Positions 1 to 8,233 of a DNA stretch of 26,490 nt are shown piece after piece. The DNA is from JAEUIZ01 sp046155605 (GTDB lineage: Bacteria; Planctomycetota; Phycisphaerae; Phycisphaerales; UBA1924), in contig JBJXFQ010000044.1 in NCBI GenBank assembly GCA_046155605.1, positions 1 to 26,490 of the forward strand. Direction: 5' to 3'. Under the pieces are notes generated by a model that saw nothing but the letters and a program-made list of their open reading frames with translations, searched no databases and was not told the origin of the DNA. The translations under genes and the position numbers were made by a program. Every line of letters starts with the position of its first letter. The stretch's first letter is position 1.

Positions 1-2
1 TC

Positions 3-2157
3 GCGGCGAACGAGGACATCGATCTCAACCTGCTCGACGTGCGGTCGCCGGGCACGATCGCGCTCTTTACCGCGGGCCTGGGGGGCAACGCGACGATCAC
101 GAACGCGACCGCGGTGAATCTGGACGAGTCGATGGTCGGCGGGAATCTCAGGGCCACGGCTGCGACCGGGAACGTGACGGACGCCGGGACGATCACAGTC
201 GGGGGCGACGCGGCGTTCACGGCGAGCAACGCGAACGACGACATCGTGGTGAATCAGCTCGTGGTGGCCGGTGCGGTGTCGGTGACCACTTCGGGCGCGA
301 CGGGCAATGCGACGGTGGTCGATAATGGCCCGCTTGATCTGGGCGCGTCGAGCGTGGGCGGCAATCTGACGGCGACGGCGGCGCTGGGCGCGCTGACGGA
401 CTCGGGCACGGTGGCGGTTGGCGGGAACGCGACATTTGTTGCCGCGCAGGCCAACGCGGACATCCTGCTGAATCAACTCGCGGTCGCACCCACCGGGCTC
501 GTGAGCGTGACGACGTCGGGTGCCAACGGCGATGCCACGATCGTGAACGCGAACTCCCTTGTCCTTGGCACATCGAGCGTGGGACGTGACTTCGTGGTCG
601 AGGCAACGAACGGAACGGTCACCGACATGGGCGTAAGCACGGTGACTGGCTCGATGTCGCTGCTCGCCAATGGCGCGGGCGGCGGCGTGACCGCCGACCA
701 GATCGCGGTTGGCGGCGCGATCCTCTGCAACACCTCGGGCAGCGCATCGATCACCAACACCACCGAAGTGCGCTTCAGCGGGTCAATCATCGGCGATCTC
801 ATGCTCACCGCCTCGAGCGGCAGAGTCGTTTCAAATGGCAGCACGAGCGTCGGCGGGATGACCATGCTCACGGCAACTGGTGCGGGTGGCGCGATCGACA
901 TGACCGGGCTCAACGCAACCGGTTCGGTCGGCCTCAACACCATCGGCAACGCCACGGTGACCAACCAGCAGGCGCTCGACCTCAAGGCCTCCAGCATCGG
1001 CGGCGATCTGGCAGCGACGGCGACCGCCGGCGGCATTACCGACTCGGGTGCCGTTGCAGTCACGGGCGCGACGACGCTGACGGCCAGCGGCACGGGCGGC
1101 ACCATAAATGTCAATCAGATCGCGTCCGTTGGCGGCTTCTCGCTGAACTCAAGCGACGACGCGACGATCACGACGGCCGGGGCGATGCAACTCAACACGT
1201 CAACCGTCGGCGGCGACCTGGCGGCGACGGCGACCACGGGCACAATCACCGACACCGGAACGATCGCGGTCACGGGGATGACGACGCTGAACGCGATCGG
1301 CGCTGGCGGCGCGATCAATGTCGACCAACTCGCCTCGACTGGCGCGGTCGGGCTCAACACGATCGGTAACGCGACGGTGGTCAATGCCGGCGCACTCGAT
1401 CTCAAGGCCTCGACCGTCGGCATGGACCTGAGCGCAACCTCGACCAACGGCGGCATCACGGACTCCGGCACGGTGACGGTCGCGGGCAACGCCGCCTTCA
1501 ACGCAGCAAGCGGGATTTCTGATGCCAATCTGGACACGCTCGCGATCGCTGGACAAGTGTTCCTGAGCATCGCGCGAGATGCGTTCATCACGAACGCGAG
1601 TGATCTGACGCTCGGGCTCGGCACGGTGGGCCGCAACCTCAACGCAACCGCGACGACGGGCATTCTGACCGATGGCGATGTCCTGACGGTCGGAGGTACC
1701 GCGTCGTTCGCGACGCAGGCGACGGGCGCGTTGATCAATCTTGACCAACTGGCGGTCGCGGGCACGATCTCGCTCTCGACGGTCGGGATGATGGGTAGTG
1801 CCACGATCGTGAACGCGACGGGCGTCGAACTTGGGTCGGTGACGGTTGGCGGCGATCTTCGCGTGACGGCGACGACGGGGAATATCACCGATACGGGGCT
1901 GGTGGTCGCACAGGGTGATGCTACGTTTGCGACGCTCGAGCCAAGCGGGCAGATCGATCTCGACCAGACGACGATGCAGCCCGGACGGAGTCTCTCGCTC
2001 ATCACAACCGGCGGCAACGCCCGCGTGACGCACGTCGGTTCGCTGACGCTCGGCGCGTCAGGCGTCGGGGGCGATCTCACGGTGACGGCCACGGGAGGGG
2101 TCAACCAGACTGCCGCGATCAGCGTGAACGGCGCGACCACAATTAACGGGTCCAGTT
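3..2157 (+). repeat. About ten tandem protein-level repeats, period about 70-75 codons
   Basis: Each unit reads roughly: [N/G]xIxxxQLAVxGxVSLxTxGNATIxNAxxLxLxxSxVGGDLxATAxxGxITDxGxVxVxGxAxFxA. Units begin near nt 3, 231, 450, 678, 885, 1095, 1305, 1515, 1725 and 1935 (approximate). Units 5 to 7 (nt about 885-1515) are the most alike. The 'GAxxLKASxxG' and 'GLNTIGNATV' pieces of units 5 and 7 are almost identical, which suggests recent duplication. The outer units have diverged in sequence but keep their length, as expected for stacked beta-helix coils under structural constraint. Confidence 0.85.
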
Positions 2158-4115
2158 CCCCAGTGTTCGATGTCAATCTCTCAAACCCGAGTAACGATTT
2201 TGTTGGGGCTGTTTCGGTCGCCAACGCCTCAAGCATTCAGATCAGTGACGCCAACGACCTGACCCTCGGCGAGATGTCGGCCAGCGGCGACACGACGTTG
2301 AACGCGGGCGGCCGCCTGCTCGACGACGGCATCGCCGGCACTCGCGTCGGCGGCAACCTCGTCACTCTCAATGCAGGAACGGGCATGGGCGACGCGACGA
2401 ACCGCGTGCAAACGCGGGCGACGAATCTGGTCATCAACGCAGGCACCGGGGACGCATTCGTCGGCGAGGCGGATGCGGTGACGCTCGACTCGGCGAGCGC
2501 AAGCGGACAGACGGTAAACCTTCAGAATCAGACCGGCGACATGACAATCGACAACGACATCTCGGGGCATTACAGCCTTGCCCTCGAGACGCTCGACGGC
2601 GACCTCAACATCAACAGTGATGTCATGCTCGCGGGCGACTCGATCACCAACGCCGGCGGCAACTTCACCGCCCATTCGAGCCGCAACCTGACCATCCTCG
2701 GAACGATCAACACCTCGGGCTTCGCCGGCTTCGCGTCGGCTGGTGACATCGACCTTGCATCAGGCTTCGCGTCAACGACCAACTCACAGTTCAACATCGA
2801 ACTGCCGACGTACCTTCTGACGATCAACGGCGACCTGCTGGCGTCGGGAGCGGGCGGCGACATCAGCCTCAACTCGATCGCGGGCATGACGCGGGCGGTG
2901 CCGGGCACCGCGACGATCCTGATTCAGCGGATCTCTCCGGCCGCGCTGCCGGACGCGCAGGGCAACCTGACAACTCGCATCGAGGGTGCCTCGGTGACGA
3001 TGGGCCAGAACGAGAAGGTGGTGGCGCTGGGCAATCTCAACTTCGGAACCCAGGCGAGCCCGATGGCCTCGGCGACGCTGGGCGATGTCTCGGTCCTGGG
3101 CGATCTTGGGGTCTATGCCAACAGCATCACTATCCTGCGGCGAGATCAGTCCAATCTGCTCACTCGCTCGCAGACAGGGCTGCTCTCGTCGACGCAAGAC
3201 CTCGGGACCGATGTCGTCGCGGGCGGACAGATCACGCTGCTCTCGGCGGCGATCGGCGGCGGCATCGGAGGCGGCGGAATCACGTTCTCAGACTCGGATG
3301 CCGACGTGGCGAATGCCGGCGGCTTCGACGTCCGCAAGTATGGCTCCGGGACGACGACGATTTCCCGGCAGTCGTTCGGCATCGACCCTAATACCAACAT
3401 GCCGACCCGGATCGACGGCGTCGATGTCTTCCTCGATCTGACGGCACAGGGGCCGGGCCAGACCAACGTCGCCGAGATCATCGCGGGCGCGGTGCCCAAA
3501 GAGCAGGGCGGGGAGGTCTCTGAGGCCGCGGGCCTCGACTCTGGGCAGAAGGCGAAACTCAAGCAACTTGGCATCGATCCGCGTGACCTGACCGATCCCC
3601 GTGCGCTGCTGGCGATGCTCGCCGGCCGCGCGCTCTACGACGACTATCCCGCATTCGGCGGCCGAGACGTGCAGTATCAGGTGACGGTGAATCGGCTCCC
3701 GACGCCTGTAGTCGAGGACGTGCTCCGCGCGTACGAGGCGGTTTACTCGAAGCCCGTGATCGATCCGGACACCGGGCAGCAGGCTGTCGATCCGCAGACC
3801 GGCCAGCCGATGACGACATCGCGGGCGACAGACATCCAGCAGATCTTCCGCGCGTCGTACGACCGTTATGGCGAGGTCGCGCAGGATTTCGAACCCACCG
3901 CGTTCGCGGAGTACATCCGCACGAATCCGGCAGAGACCGAGGCCGCCCAGACACTCGAGCAACTGCGGACGTTCTTCGCGCGCGTCGATCGGCTTGGGCT
4001 CGGGCCGCGCGAGCGTTCGATCGTTCGCGGCGTGCTGCTCAACTACATCAAACCGCAGCAACTGCGTGCGCCCGGCGTGATGGAAACGGTCGTGTTCGGC
4101 TCGCCGAATACATGA
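3..4115 (+). CDS. Giant repeat-containing surface/adhesin-like protein, 5' end missing
   Basis: The reading frame is open to the left edge and its first residues already fit the repeat pattern, so the true start lies upstream. The GTG at 39 is internal. The visible part is about 1370 residues. The first two thirds are about ten tandem repeats of 69-75 residues, rich in Gly, Ala, Thr, Asn and Val, with recurring pieces such as 'INLDQLAV', 'GNATIVN', 'SVGGDL' and 'TDSGTV'. A less regular stretch of the same composition follows, to about nt 3370, looking like the right-handed beta-helix of filamentous-haemagglutinin-type proteins. The last 250 residues are different: charged, probably helical, with no repeats, no transmembrane segment, no LPXTG and no obvious beta-barrel. 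Cys is almost absent, as expected for an exported beta-helix. A role as a secreted or surface adhesin is inferred from architecture only. It lies directly upstream of a type II secretion operon and could be a substrate, but nothing in the sequence proves this. Confidence 0.8.
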   Translation, partial: AANEDIDLNLLDVRSPGTIALFTAGLGGNATITNATAVNLDESMVGGNLRATAATGNVTDAGTITVGGDAAFTASNANDDIVVNQLVVAGAVSVTTSGATGNATVVDNGPLDLGASSVGGNLTATAALGALTDSGTVAVGGNATFVAAQANADILLNQLAVAPTGLVSVTTSGANGDATIVNANSLVLGTSSVGRDFVVEATNGTVTDMGVSTVTGSMSLLANGAGGGVTADQIAVGGAILCNTSGSASITNTTEVRFSGSIIGDLMLTASSGRVVSNGSTSVGGMTMLTATGAGGAIDMTGLNATGSVGLNTIGNATVTNQQALDLKASSIGGDLAATATAGGITDSGAVAVTGATTLTASGTGGTINVNQIASVGGFSLNSSDDATITTAGAMQLNTSTVGGDLAATATTGTITDTGTIAVTGMTTLNAIGAGGAINVDQLASTGAVGLNTIGNATVVNAGALDLKASTVGMDLSATSTNGGITDSGTVTVAGNAAFNAASGISDANLDTLAIAGQVFLSIARDAFITNASDLTLGLGTVGRNLNATATTGILTDGDVLTVGGTASFATQATGALINLDQLAVAGTISLSTVGMMGSATIVNATGVELGSVTVGGDLRVTATTGNITDTGLVVAQGDATFATLEPSGQIDLDQTTMQPGRSLSLITTGGNARVTHVGSLTLGASGVGGDLTVTATGGVNQTAAISVNGATTINGSSSPVFDVNLSNPSNDFVGAVSVANASSIQISDANDLTLGEMSASGDTTLNAGGRLLDDGIAGTRVGGNLVTLNAGTGMGDATNRVQTRATNLVINAGTGDAFVGEADAVTLDSASASGQTVNLQNQTGDMTIDNDISGHYSLALETLDGDLNINSDVMLAGDSITNAGGNFTAHSSRNLTILGTINTSGFAGFASAGDIDLASGFASTTNSQFNIELPTYLLTINGDLLASGAGGDISLNSIAGMTRAVPGTATILIQRISPAALPDAQGNLTTRIEGASVTMGQNEKVVALGNLNFGTQASPMASATLGDVSVLGDLGVYANSITILRRDQSNLLTRSQTGLLSSTQDLGTDVVAGGQITLLSAAIGGGIGGGGITFSDSDADVANAGGFDVRKYGSGTTTISRQSFGIDPNTNMPTRIDGVDVFLDLTAQGPGQTNVAEIIAGAVPKEQGGEVSEAAGLDSGQKAKLKQLGIDPRDLTDPRALLAMLAGRALYDDYPAFGGRDVQYQVTVNRLPTPVVEDVLRAYEAVYSKPVIDPDTGQQAVDPQTGQPMTTSRATDIQQIFRASYDRYGEVAQDFEPTAFAEYIRTNPAETEAAQTLEQLRTFFARVDRLGLGPRERSIVRGVLLNYIKPQQLRAPGVMETVVFGSPNT

Positions 4116-4423
4116 TCGCGAGCGAACTTTCGATGTGTTCACACATGCCGGTGTCGGTATCGTTGCCCGCGCGCCGTCGGCGTAGGGAACTCGCCCGACC
4201 TCGCAATCCTTGCTGCTTCGATCCGCTGGTGTCGCCAACAGTGCGGAGGACGGAGCCCGCGCTGCCTTGCCGCGGCGCGGGCGTCTTCGCCACAGCGCGG
4301 CGCGGCCTTGTTTTGCACCGATAACTCCCGTCGAGGTCTGGTAACGAGGCCTCGTGACCGACCACGCCGGGCTCCGCTGCAGACTGCTGATGCTTACGCC
4401 GATAACGCGGCGAAGGAGTTGCC
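4116..4423. other. 308-base stretch without a convincing gene
   Basis: This separates the adhesin-like gene from the secretion operon and presumably holds the operon promoter and leader. It contains short inverted repeats: ATGTG/CACAT at 4133-4146 and CCCGCGC/GCGCGGG at 4256-4281. Neither is followed by a T run, so no terminator is called. No good -35/-10 pair and no recognisable riboswitch (including c-di-GMP classes) was seen. A 70-codon frame overlapping the adhesin stop (4112-4324) is Arg/Pro-rich and looks like a GC-driven shadow. Confidence 0.5.
4413..4418 (+). promoter_or_regulatory. Ribosome binding site fixing the PilZ gene start
   Basis: AAGGAG lies five bases before the GTG at 4424. 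It is the strongest Shine-Dalgarno match near this gene and sets the start on a non-ATG codon. Confidence 0.7.
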
Positions 4424-4831
4424 GTGGCAACACCCATCGGAGACCTGTCGGTACGTCGACATGATCGGCGCGCGTGCGATTCGCCCGCGTGGTTGTCGAT
4501 CGCGCCCGACCACGCGTCCGTGGTGCGATTCGGCCGATCGATGGGCGACGGGAGCGGCCTCGTCGGCGTCCGTGCGACGGACTGCAGCATGGGCGGGATC
4601 GGGCTGGCGTCGCCGGTGTTTGTACCGATCGGGTGCGCGATTCTACTGATCCTGGAGTGCTCTGGACCGCCGATTCGGCTCGAAGTCCGCCGCGCCGCGA
4701 TGACGGACCGCAAGCCCACCTACTACATCGGGACCGCGTTTCCGGAGTCATGCGACGATGCCGCGCGTGCTGAACTGGTGGCCGCCTTGTCGCGCGATGC
4801 GACTCACACAGGCGAGGACAAGGCATGCTGA
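4424..4831 (+). CDS. PilZ-domain protein, first gene of the secretion operon
   Basis: A 135-residue protein starting at GTG behind a strong AAGGAG site. It looks like a single PilZ domain, the small beta-barrel that binds cyclic di-GMP. Both ligand motifs are visible: an Arg cluster giving RxxxR (R11-R16) and DxSxxG as D53-C-S-M-G-G58, separated by about 40 residues as usual for the family. After the second motif come a hydrophobic strand and 'YYIGTAFPE', a typical late PilZ strand. There is no signal peptide, so it should act in the cytoplasm. Its stop overlaps the start of gspE by seven bases (ATGCTGA), which implies coupled translation. By inference it senses c-di-GMP and adjusts the ATPase or platform of this system. 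The residues between 16 and 45 are atypical, so the family assignment rests mainly on the two motifs. Confidence 0.72.
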   Translation: MATPIGDLSVRRHDRRACDSPAWLSIAPDHASVVRFGRSMGDGSGLVGVRATDCSMGGIGLASPVFVPIGCAILLILECSGPPIRLEVRRAAMTDRKPTYYIGTAFPESCDDAARAELVAALSRDATHTGEDKAC

Positions 4832-6510
4832 GCCAGGCGGACTTTGTCGTCGCCGCGCTCGTGGAAGAGGGCGTGCTCTCGCGCCAAGACGCGGAGCACG
4901 CGGGCCGGCACGCCGCGGAGCAGCGATCGAGCATCGACGACGCGTTGGTGGCTCTTGGCTTGATCGAGCCGCGGGCTTTGGCGATCGCGCGGGCGGGCGT
5001 CTGCGAGCGGCCGTACATTGACCTCGGACACTTCGATATCGATCTCAATAACGCTTCGATGCTTCCTCGCTCGGTGGCAGACAAGCACGGCGCGTTCCCG
5101 CTGTTCAATCTCGGCCGTGTCGTGACGGTGGGAATGGCCGATCCGCTCGACCTTCGCGGCGTCGATCGCATCCGTGACTTGCTCAAGGCCGAGGTCGAGA
5201 CCGTGCAGTGCGAGCCGCGAGCACTGGCGGCACTTGTCGCGCGGGCCTATTCGCTCACGGGCGGCGTGGCCGAACCGCCCGCCACGGTGCAAGCAACGAC
5301 AGAATCGGCCGACCCAGAGGGACCGCTCGTCGCGGCGGTCAACGGCATCATCTCCCAGGCCATCGATCAGGGCGCATCCGACATCCACCTCGGACCCGAC
5401 GAGCAGCAACTGCACCTGCGTTACCGGATCGATGGCGCGTTGCAGCCTCGCCAGGGACCGCCGCTGGCGGCGCACGCGGGGCTTGTGCAGCGGATCAAAG
5501 TGATGGCCACGCTGGACCTGACACAGACGCGCCGGCCGCAGGACGGGAAGTTCCGATTCCAGCACTGCAACCGCGAGGTTGACGTTCGCGCGAGCATCAT
5601 CCCGACGGTGTGCGGTGAAAACGTTGTGCTGAGGCTGTTGGCCGGGAGCGCGGCGCTGGGGTCGCTCGATGGGCTCGGCTTCGCGCCCGATACCGCCGCG
5701 GCGATGGAAGAGATGATCTCGCACCCGCACGGGATGATCCTCGCGACCGGCCCCACGGGCTCGGGCAAGACGACGACGCTGTATTCACTGTTGACGCGGC
5801 TGAACACGCCGGATCGAAACGTCGTCACGATCGAAGACCCGGTCGAGATGCGCATGCCGATGGTGCGGCAGGTTCAGGTCCACTCCGAGATCGGCATGAC
5901 GTTCGCCGGGGCGCTGCGCTCGATCCTGCGCCAAGACCCCGACGTGCTCCTCGTCGGCGAGATCCGCGACGAAGAGACGGCACGGATCGCGGTGCAGGCG
6001 GCGCTGACTGGCCACATCGTGCTCTCGACCCTGCACACCAACGACGCGCCTGGGGCGATCGCCCGGCTCCGTGACTTTGGCTGCCCGGACTTTGCAGTCA
6101 ATGCGTCGCTCCTTGGCGTGCTGGCGCAGCGGCTGATTCGCCGAGTGTGCGTGGATTGCGCACGCCCGTATGAACCGGAGCCCGCGCTGGTTCGGCGATT
6201 CGGGCCGGCGGGCGACCAGGGAACCTATCGGTGCGGGGCGGGCTGCCCCAAGTGCCAGGGCACTGGCAATCGCGGACGCATCGGAGTCTACGAGTTGCTG
6301 CGCATGTCGCCGCAGGTGCAGGCGCAGGTCGAAGCCGGCGTATCAACGGCGGCGCTTCGGGCCGCCGCGATCGAACGCGGGATGAGGCCCCTGTGGCGCG
6401 ACGGGCTCGATAAGGCACGGCTGGGATTGGTGATGCTCGAAGAGGTCGCCCGCGTGGCGGCCGGGAGCACCGAGGCCGACATCAGCCAGCCGATGAGGGC
6501 GGCGGCATGA
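4825..6510 (+). CDS. gspE: Type II secretion / type IV pilus assembly ATPase GspE (PilB family)
   Basis: A 561-residue hexameric ATPase of the GspE/PilB family, which powers pseudopilus assembly from the cytoplasmic face of the inner membrane. Residues 1-150 form the N-terminal GspE/MshEN-type domain. The catalytic part has Walker A GPTGSGKT at 309-316, an Asp box 'EDPVE' near 337-341, Walker B 'DVLLVGEIRDEE' at 373-384, and a His box 'TGHIVLSTLHTNDA' near 394-407. The zinc-binding region has C442, C445, C474 and C477, with an extra C470. The zinc tetracysteine and N1 domain are typical of assembly ATPases rather than of the retraction ATPase PilT. The two MshEN-like helical motifs at the N terminus lack the Arg-Leu-Gly signature, so direct c-di-GMP binding looks doubtful. 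The ATG at 4825 lies inside the end of the PilZ gene. Confidence 0.95.
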   Translation: MLSQADFVVAALVEEGVLSRQDAEHAGRHAAEQRSSIDDALVALGLIEPRALAIARAGVCERPYIDLGHFDIDLNNASMLPRSVADKHGAFPLFNLGRVVTVGMADPLDLRGVDRIRDLLKAEVETVQCEPRALAALVARAYSLTGGVAEPPATVQATTESADPEGPLVAAVNGIISQAIDQGASDIHLGPDEQQLHLRYRIDGALQPRQGPPLAAHAGLVQRIKVMATLDLTQTRRPQDGKFRFQHCNREVDVRASIIPTVCGENVVLRLLAGSAALGSLDGLGFAPDTAAAMEEMISHPHGMILATGPTGSGKTTTLYSLLTRLNTPDRNVVTIEDPVEMRMPMVRQVQVHSEIGMTFAGALRSILRQDPDVLLVGEIRDEETARIAVQAALTGHIVLSTLHTNDAPGAIARLRDFGCPDFAVNASLLGVLAQRLIRRVCVDCARPYEPEPALVRRFGPAGDQGTYRCGAGCPKCQGTGNRGRIGVYELLRMSPQVQAQVEAGVSTAALRAAAIERGMRPLWRDGLDKARLGLVMLEEVARVAAGSTEADISQPMRAAA

Positions 6511-6520
6511 GGCGGAATGA

Positions 6521-7717
6521 ATGACTTCCGTGAACTTCCGATATGAAGCCTTCGACAGATCGGGCGTTCGCTCGCGAGGCGTTGCTCGCGCGCCGACCGA
6601 GGCCGATGCCGTCCGTCGGCTTGCGGCGTCCGGGCTCACGGCGGTCAGGCTTCGGGCGACACGCGGCGACCTGGTCCGGCGGCGCGTGCCTCAGCAGCAA
6701 GTCGCGCACATCACCTATCAACTCTCGGTTCTCATTTCGGCACGGATTCCAATCGGCGATGGCATCCGCGGCATCGCCGAGCAGGAGCAGCCCGGGCCGC
6801 TGCGCGATGCGCTCCTGGGCGTGGCCTCTCGGATCGAGTCCGGCGGCGGCATCGCCGATGCGATGGCCGAGCAGCCGGCTGTCTTCGATCCGCTCTATGT
6901 CGCGGCGATCCGCGCCGCGGAGAAGACCGGCACGCTCGTCAAGGTGCTCGAGTACCTTTCCGAGATGCTCGAGCGGGCGTCGGAGACAAGACGGCAGATT
7001 CGCGGCGCGCTCATGTACCCGCTCTGTGTCGTCTCGGTCCTGGCGCTGGCCGTCGCGTTCCTGATCGTCTTTGTCGTGCCCAAGTTCGCCGGCATGTTTG
7101 AGGAGCGCGGCGTCGAGATCCCGTTCTTCACGCGGTTGCTCGCTACGTTCGGATCATCCGTGCTGCTCTACTGGTACGGCTACATGGTCGGCGCGGTCGG
7201 AGCCGCGTTCGCGATGCAATGGCTGTCCCGTCAACCTCGCGTGCGCCTGTGGGCCGAGCGAGTGATGCACCGTGTGCCTTTCCTGCGCGACGTCCTCATC
7301 GGCCTCGCGATGGCGCGGTTTGCGCGCGTCTTTGGCCTCTGCCTCGGGTCTGGCCTCGGGCTGATCGAGTCGCTGACGATGTCAGCCTCGGCATCGGGCC
7401 GCGTGATGCTGCGCGCGGACACCGACCGGATGATCGCGCAAGTGCTGGCCGGAGGTCAGTTGGCGGGCGTGCTCAAGGGGTGCGCCTACCTGCCACCGAT
7501 TGCGAAGCGGCTGCTCACGTCTGGTGAGGAGGCAGCGGAGTTGACGCGGATGTGCGGGATCATCGCGCGGCATTACGAACGCGAGACGACCACGCTGTCC
7601 AAGAGCATGGCGACGATCATCGAGCCTGTGCTGATCGTGCTGATCGCGGCGGTCGTGCTGGTGGTCGCGCTGGCAATCTTCTCGCCGATGTGGAACATGG
7701 TGAAGTTGATCGGGTAA
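6521..7717 (+). CDS. gspF: Type II secretion inner-membrane platform protein GspF
   Basis: A 398-residue polytopic protein of the GspF/PilC family, the membrane platform that couples the ATPase to pseudopilin insertion. The first 45 residues match the family N terminus ('NFRYEAFDRSGVRSRG...AVRRLAASGL'). Two copies of the T2SF helical domain follow (about 60-190 and 260-390). Transmembrane segments are near 167-187, 209-233 and 366-388. The phrases 'AAIRAAEKTGTL' and 'LLTSGEEAAEL' are the usual glycine-turn motifs of the two repeats. The gene starts ten bases after the gspE stop, behind GAGGCGGA. The alternative ATG at 6517 is out of frame. Length is normal for the family. Confidence 0.93.
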   Translation: MTSVNFRYEAFDRSGVRSRGVARAPTEADAVRRLAASGLTAVRLRATRGDLVRRRVPQQQVAHITYQLSVLISARIPIGDGIRGIAEQEQPGPLRDALLGVASRIESGGGIADAMAEQPAVFDPLYVAAIRAAEKTGTLVKVLEYLSEMLERASETRRQIRGALMYPLCVVSVLALAVAFLIVFVVPKFAGMFEERGVEIPFFTRLLATFGSSVLLYWYGYMVGAVGAAFAMQWLSRQPRVRLWAERVMHRVPFLRDVLIGLAMARFARVFGLCLGSGLGLIESLTMSASASGRVMLRADTDRMIAQVLAGGQLAGVLKGCAYLPPIAKRLLTSGEEAAELTRMCGIIARHYERETTTLSKSMATIIEPVLIVLIAAVVLVVALAIFSPMWNMVKLIG

Positions 7718-7765
7718 ACGCCTGATAGATCGAGACAGGGCGTGTTGAAGTCCATCTTTTCTCGT

Positions 7766-7770
7766 GGAGG
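7766..7770 (+). promoter_or_regulatory. Ribosome binding site deciding the GspG start
   Basis: GGAGG lies seven bases before the ATG at 7778. It favours this ATG over the in-frame GTG at 7742, which has no such site and would give an unusually long prepilin leader. Confidence 0.75.
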
Positions 7771-7777
7771 TTCGGGA

Positions 7778-8233
7778 ATGAACGCAGTCGCACATCGAAA
7801 CGTCTGGTCGCGTGGCTTCACGCTGATCGAGTTGATCGCCGTGATCGTCGTGCTCGCGATCCTCTCGGGTGTCGCCATCCCCAAGTACTTCGACTACTCA
7901 TCGAACGCCAAGGCCTCGGCAACCAAGGGCGTGCTCGGCGGCGTTCGCTCGGGGATTGCAAACTTCTACGCGAACTCGGCGGTCAGCGGTACGGCGGCGT
8001 ATCCGACGCTCGTGGAGTTGCAAACGACCGGAACGGTCATGCAGGAGCCGCTCCCGGCAAATCCCTACCTCAGCGGTGCCGACGCCTCCGTCGCCACCGT
8101 CATCGTCGCTGGAACGTGGGCGTCGACCCCGCCAGTCGAGACCGTTGGCTCGAAGACCGGAGGCTGGCGCTACGACGCCTCGGCTGGTCGCTTCTGGGCC
8201 AACAGCAGCGGCTCGAGCGAGAACACGTGGTAG
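7778..8233 (+). CDS. gspG: Major pseudopilin, GspG-like, with type III (prepilin) signal
   Basis: A 151-residue type IV pilin-like protein. The leader is 13 residues and ends in Arg-Gly, and cleavage is expected before Phe14 (RG/FTLIEL), with Glu at mature position 5. A hydrophobic helix follows ('IAVIVVLAILSGVAIPKY'). The C-terminal part has the GspG-like order: helix ('GVRSGIANFYANSA'), 'YPTLVEL', then 'LPANPY'. It lacks the clear Asp-rich calcium loop of classical GspG. As the major pseudopilin it would polymerise into the short pseudopilus that pushes substrates through the secretin. It is the only one of the four pseudopilins here with the canonical Gly at -1. A 60-base gap separates it from gspF, the longest between operon members so far, which may allow separate expression of this abundant subunit. 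Confidence 0.88.
   Translation: MNAVAHRNVWSRGFTLIELIAVIVVLAILSGVAIPKYFDYSSNAKASATKGVLGGVRSGIANFYANSAVSGTAAYPTLVELQTTGTVMQEPLPANPYLSGADASVATVIVAGTWASTPPVETVGSKTGGWRYDASAGRFWANSSGSSENTW

Noticed and set aside
1115..2236. Minus-strand open frame of 373 codons opposite the repeat region
   Set aside because: Mirrors the repeats of the real gene; composition is explained by the Gly/Thr/Ala codons on the other strand.
4256..4281. GC-rich inverted repeat as a terminator of the adhesin gene
   Set aside because: Seven-base stem with a twelve-base loop but no T run; such repeats are expected by chance at this GC content.
4112..4324. Small frame overlapping the adhesin stop as ATGA
   Set aside because: Arg-rich, no ribosome binding site, no recognisable motif; the ATGA overlap is probably chance.
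4300..4423. c-di-GMP riboswitch ahead of the PilZ gene
   Set aside because: Considered because of the PilZ context, but the conserved core and tetraloop features of known c-di-GMP riboswitch classes are not visible.
3288..5186. Minus-strand open frame of 632 codons across the adhesin end and gspE start
   Set aside because: Arg/Ser/Pro-rich shadow that crosses two real plus-strand genes; no domain or start signal.
7742..7777. GTG at 7742 as start of the GspG-like gene
   Set aside because: The GGAGG before ATG 7778 and the normal leader length favour the later start.
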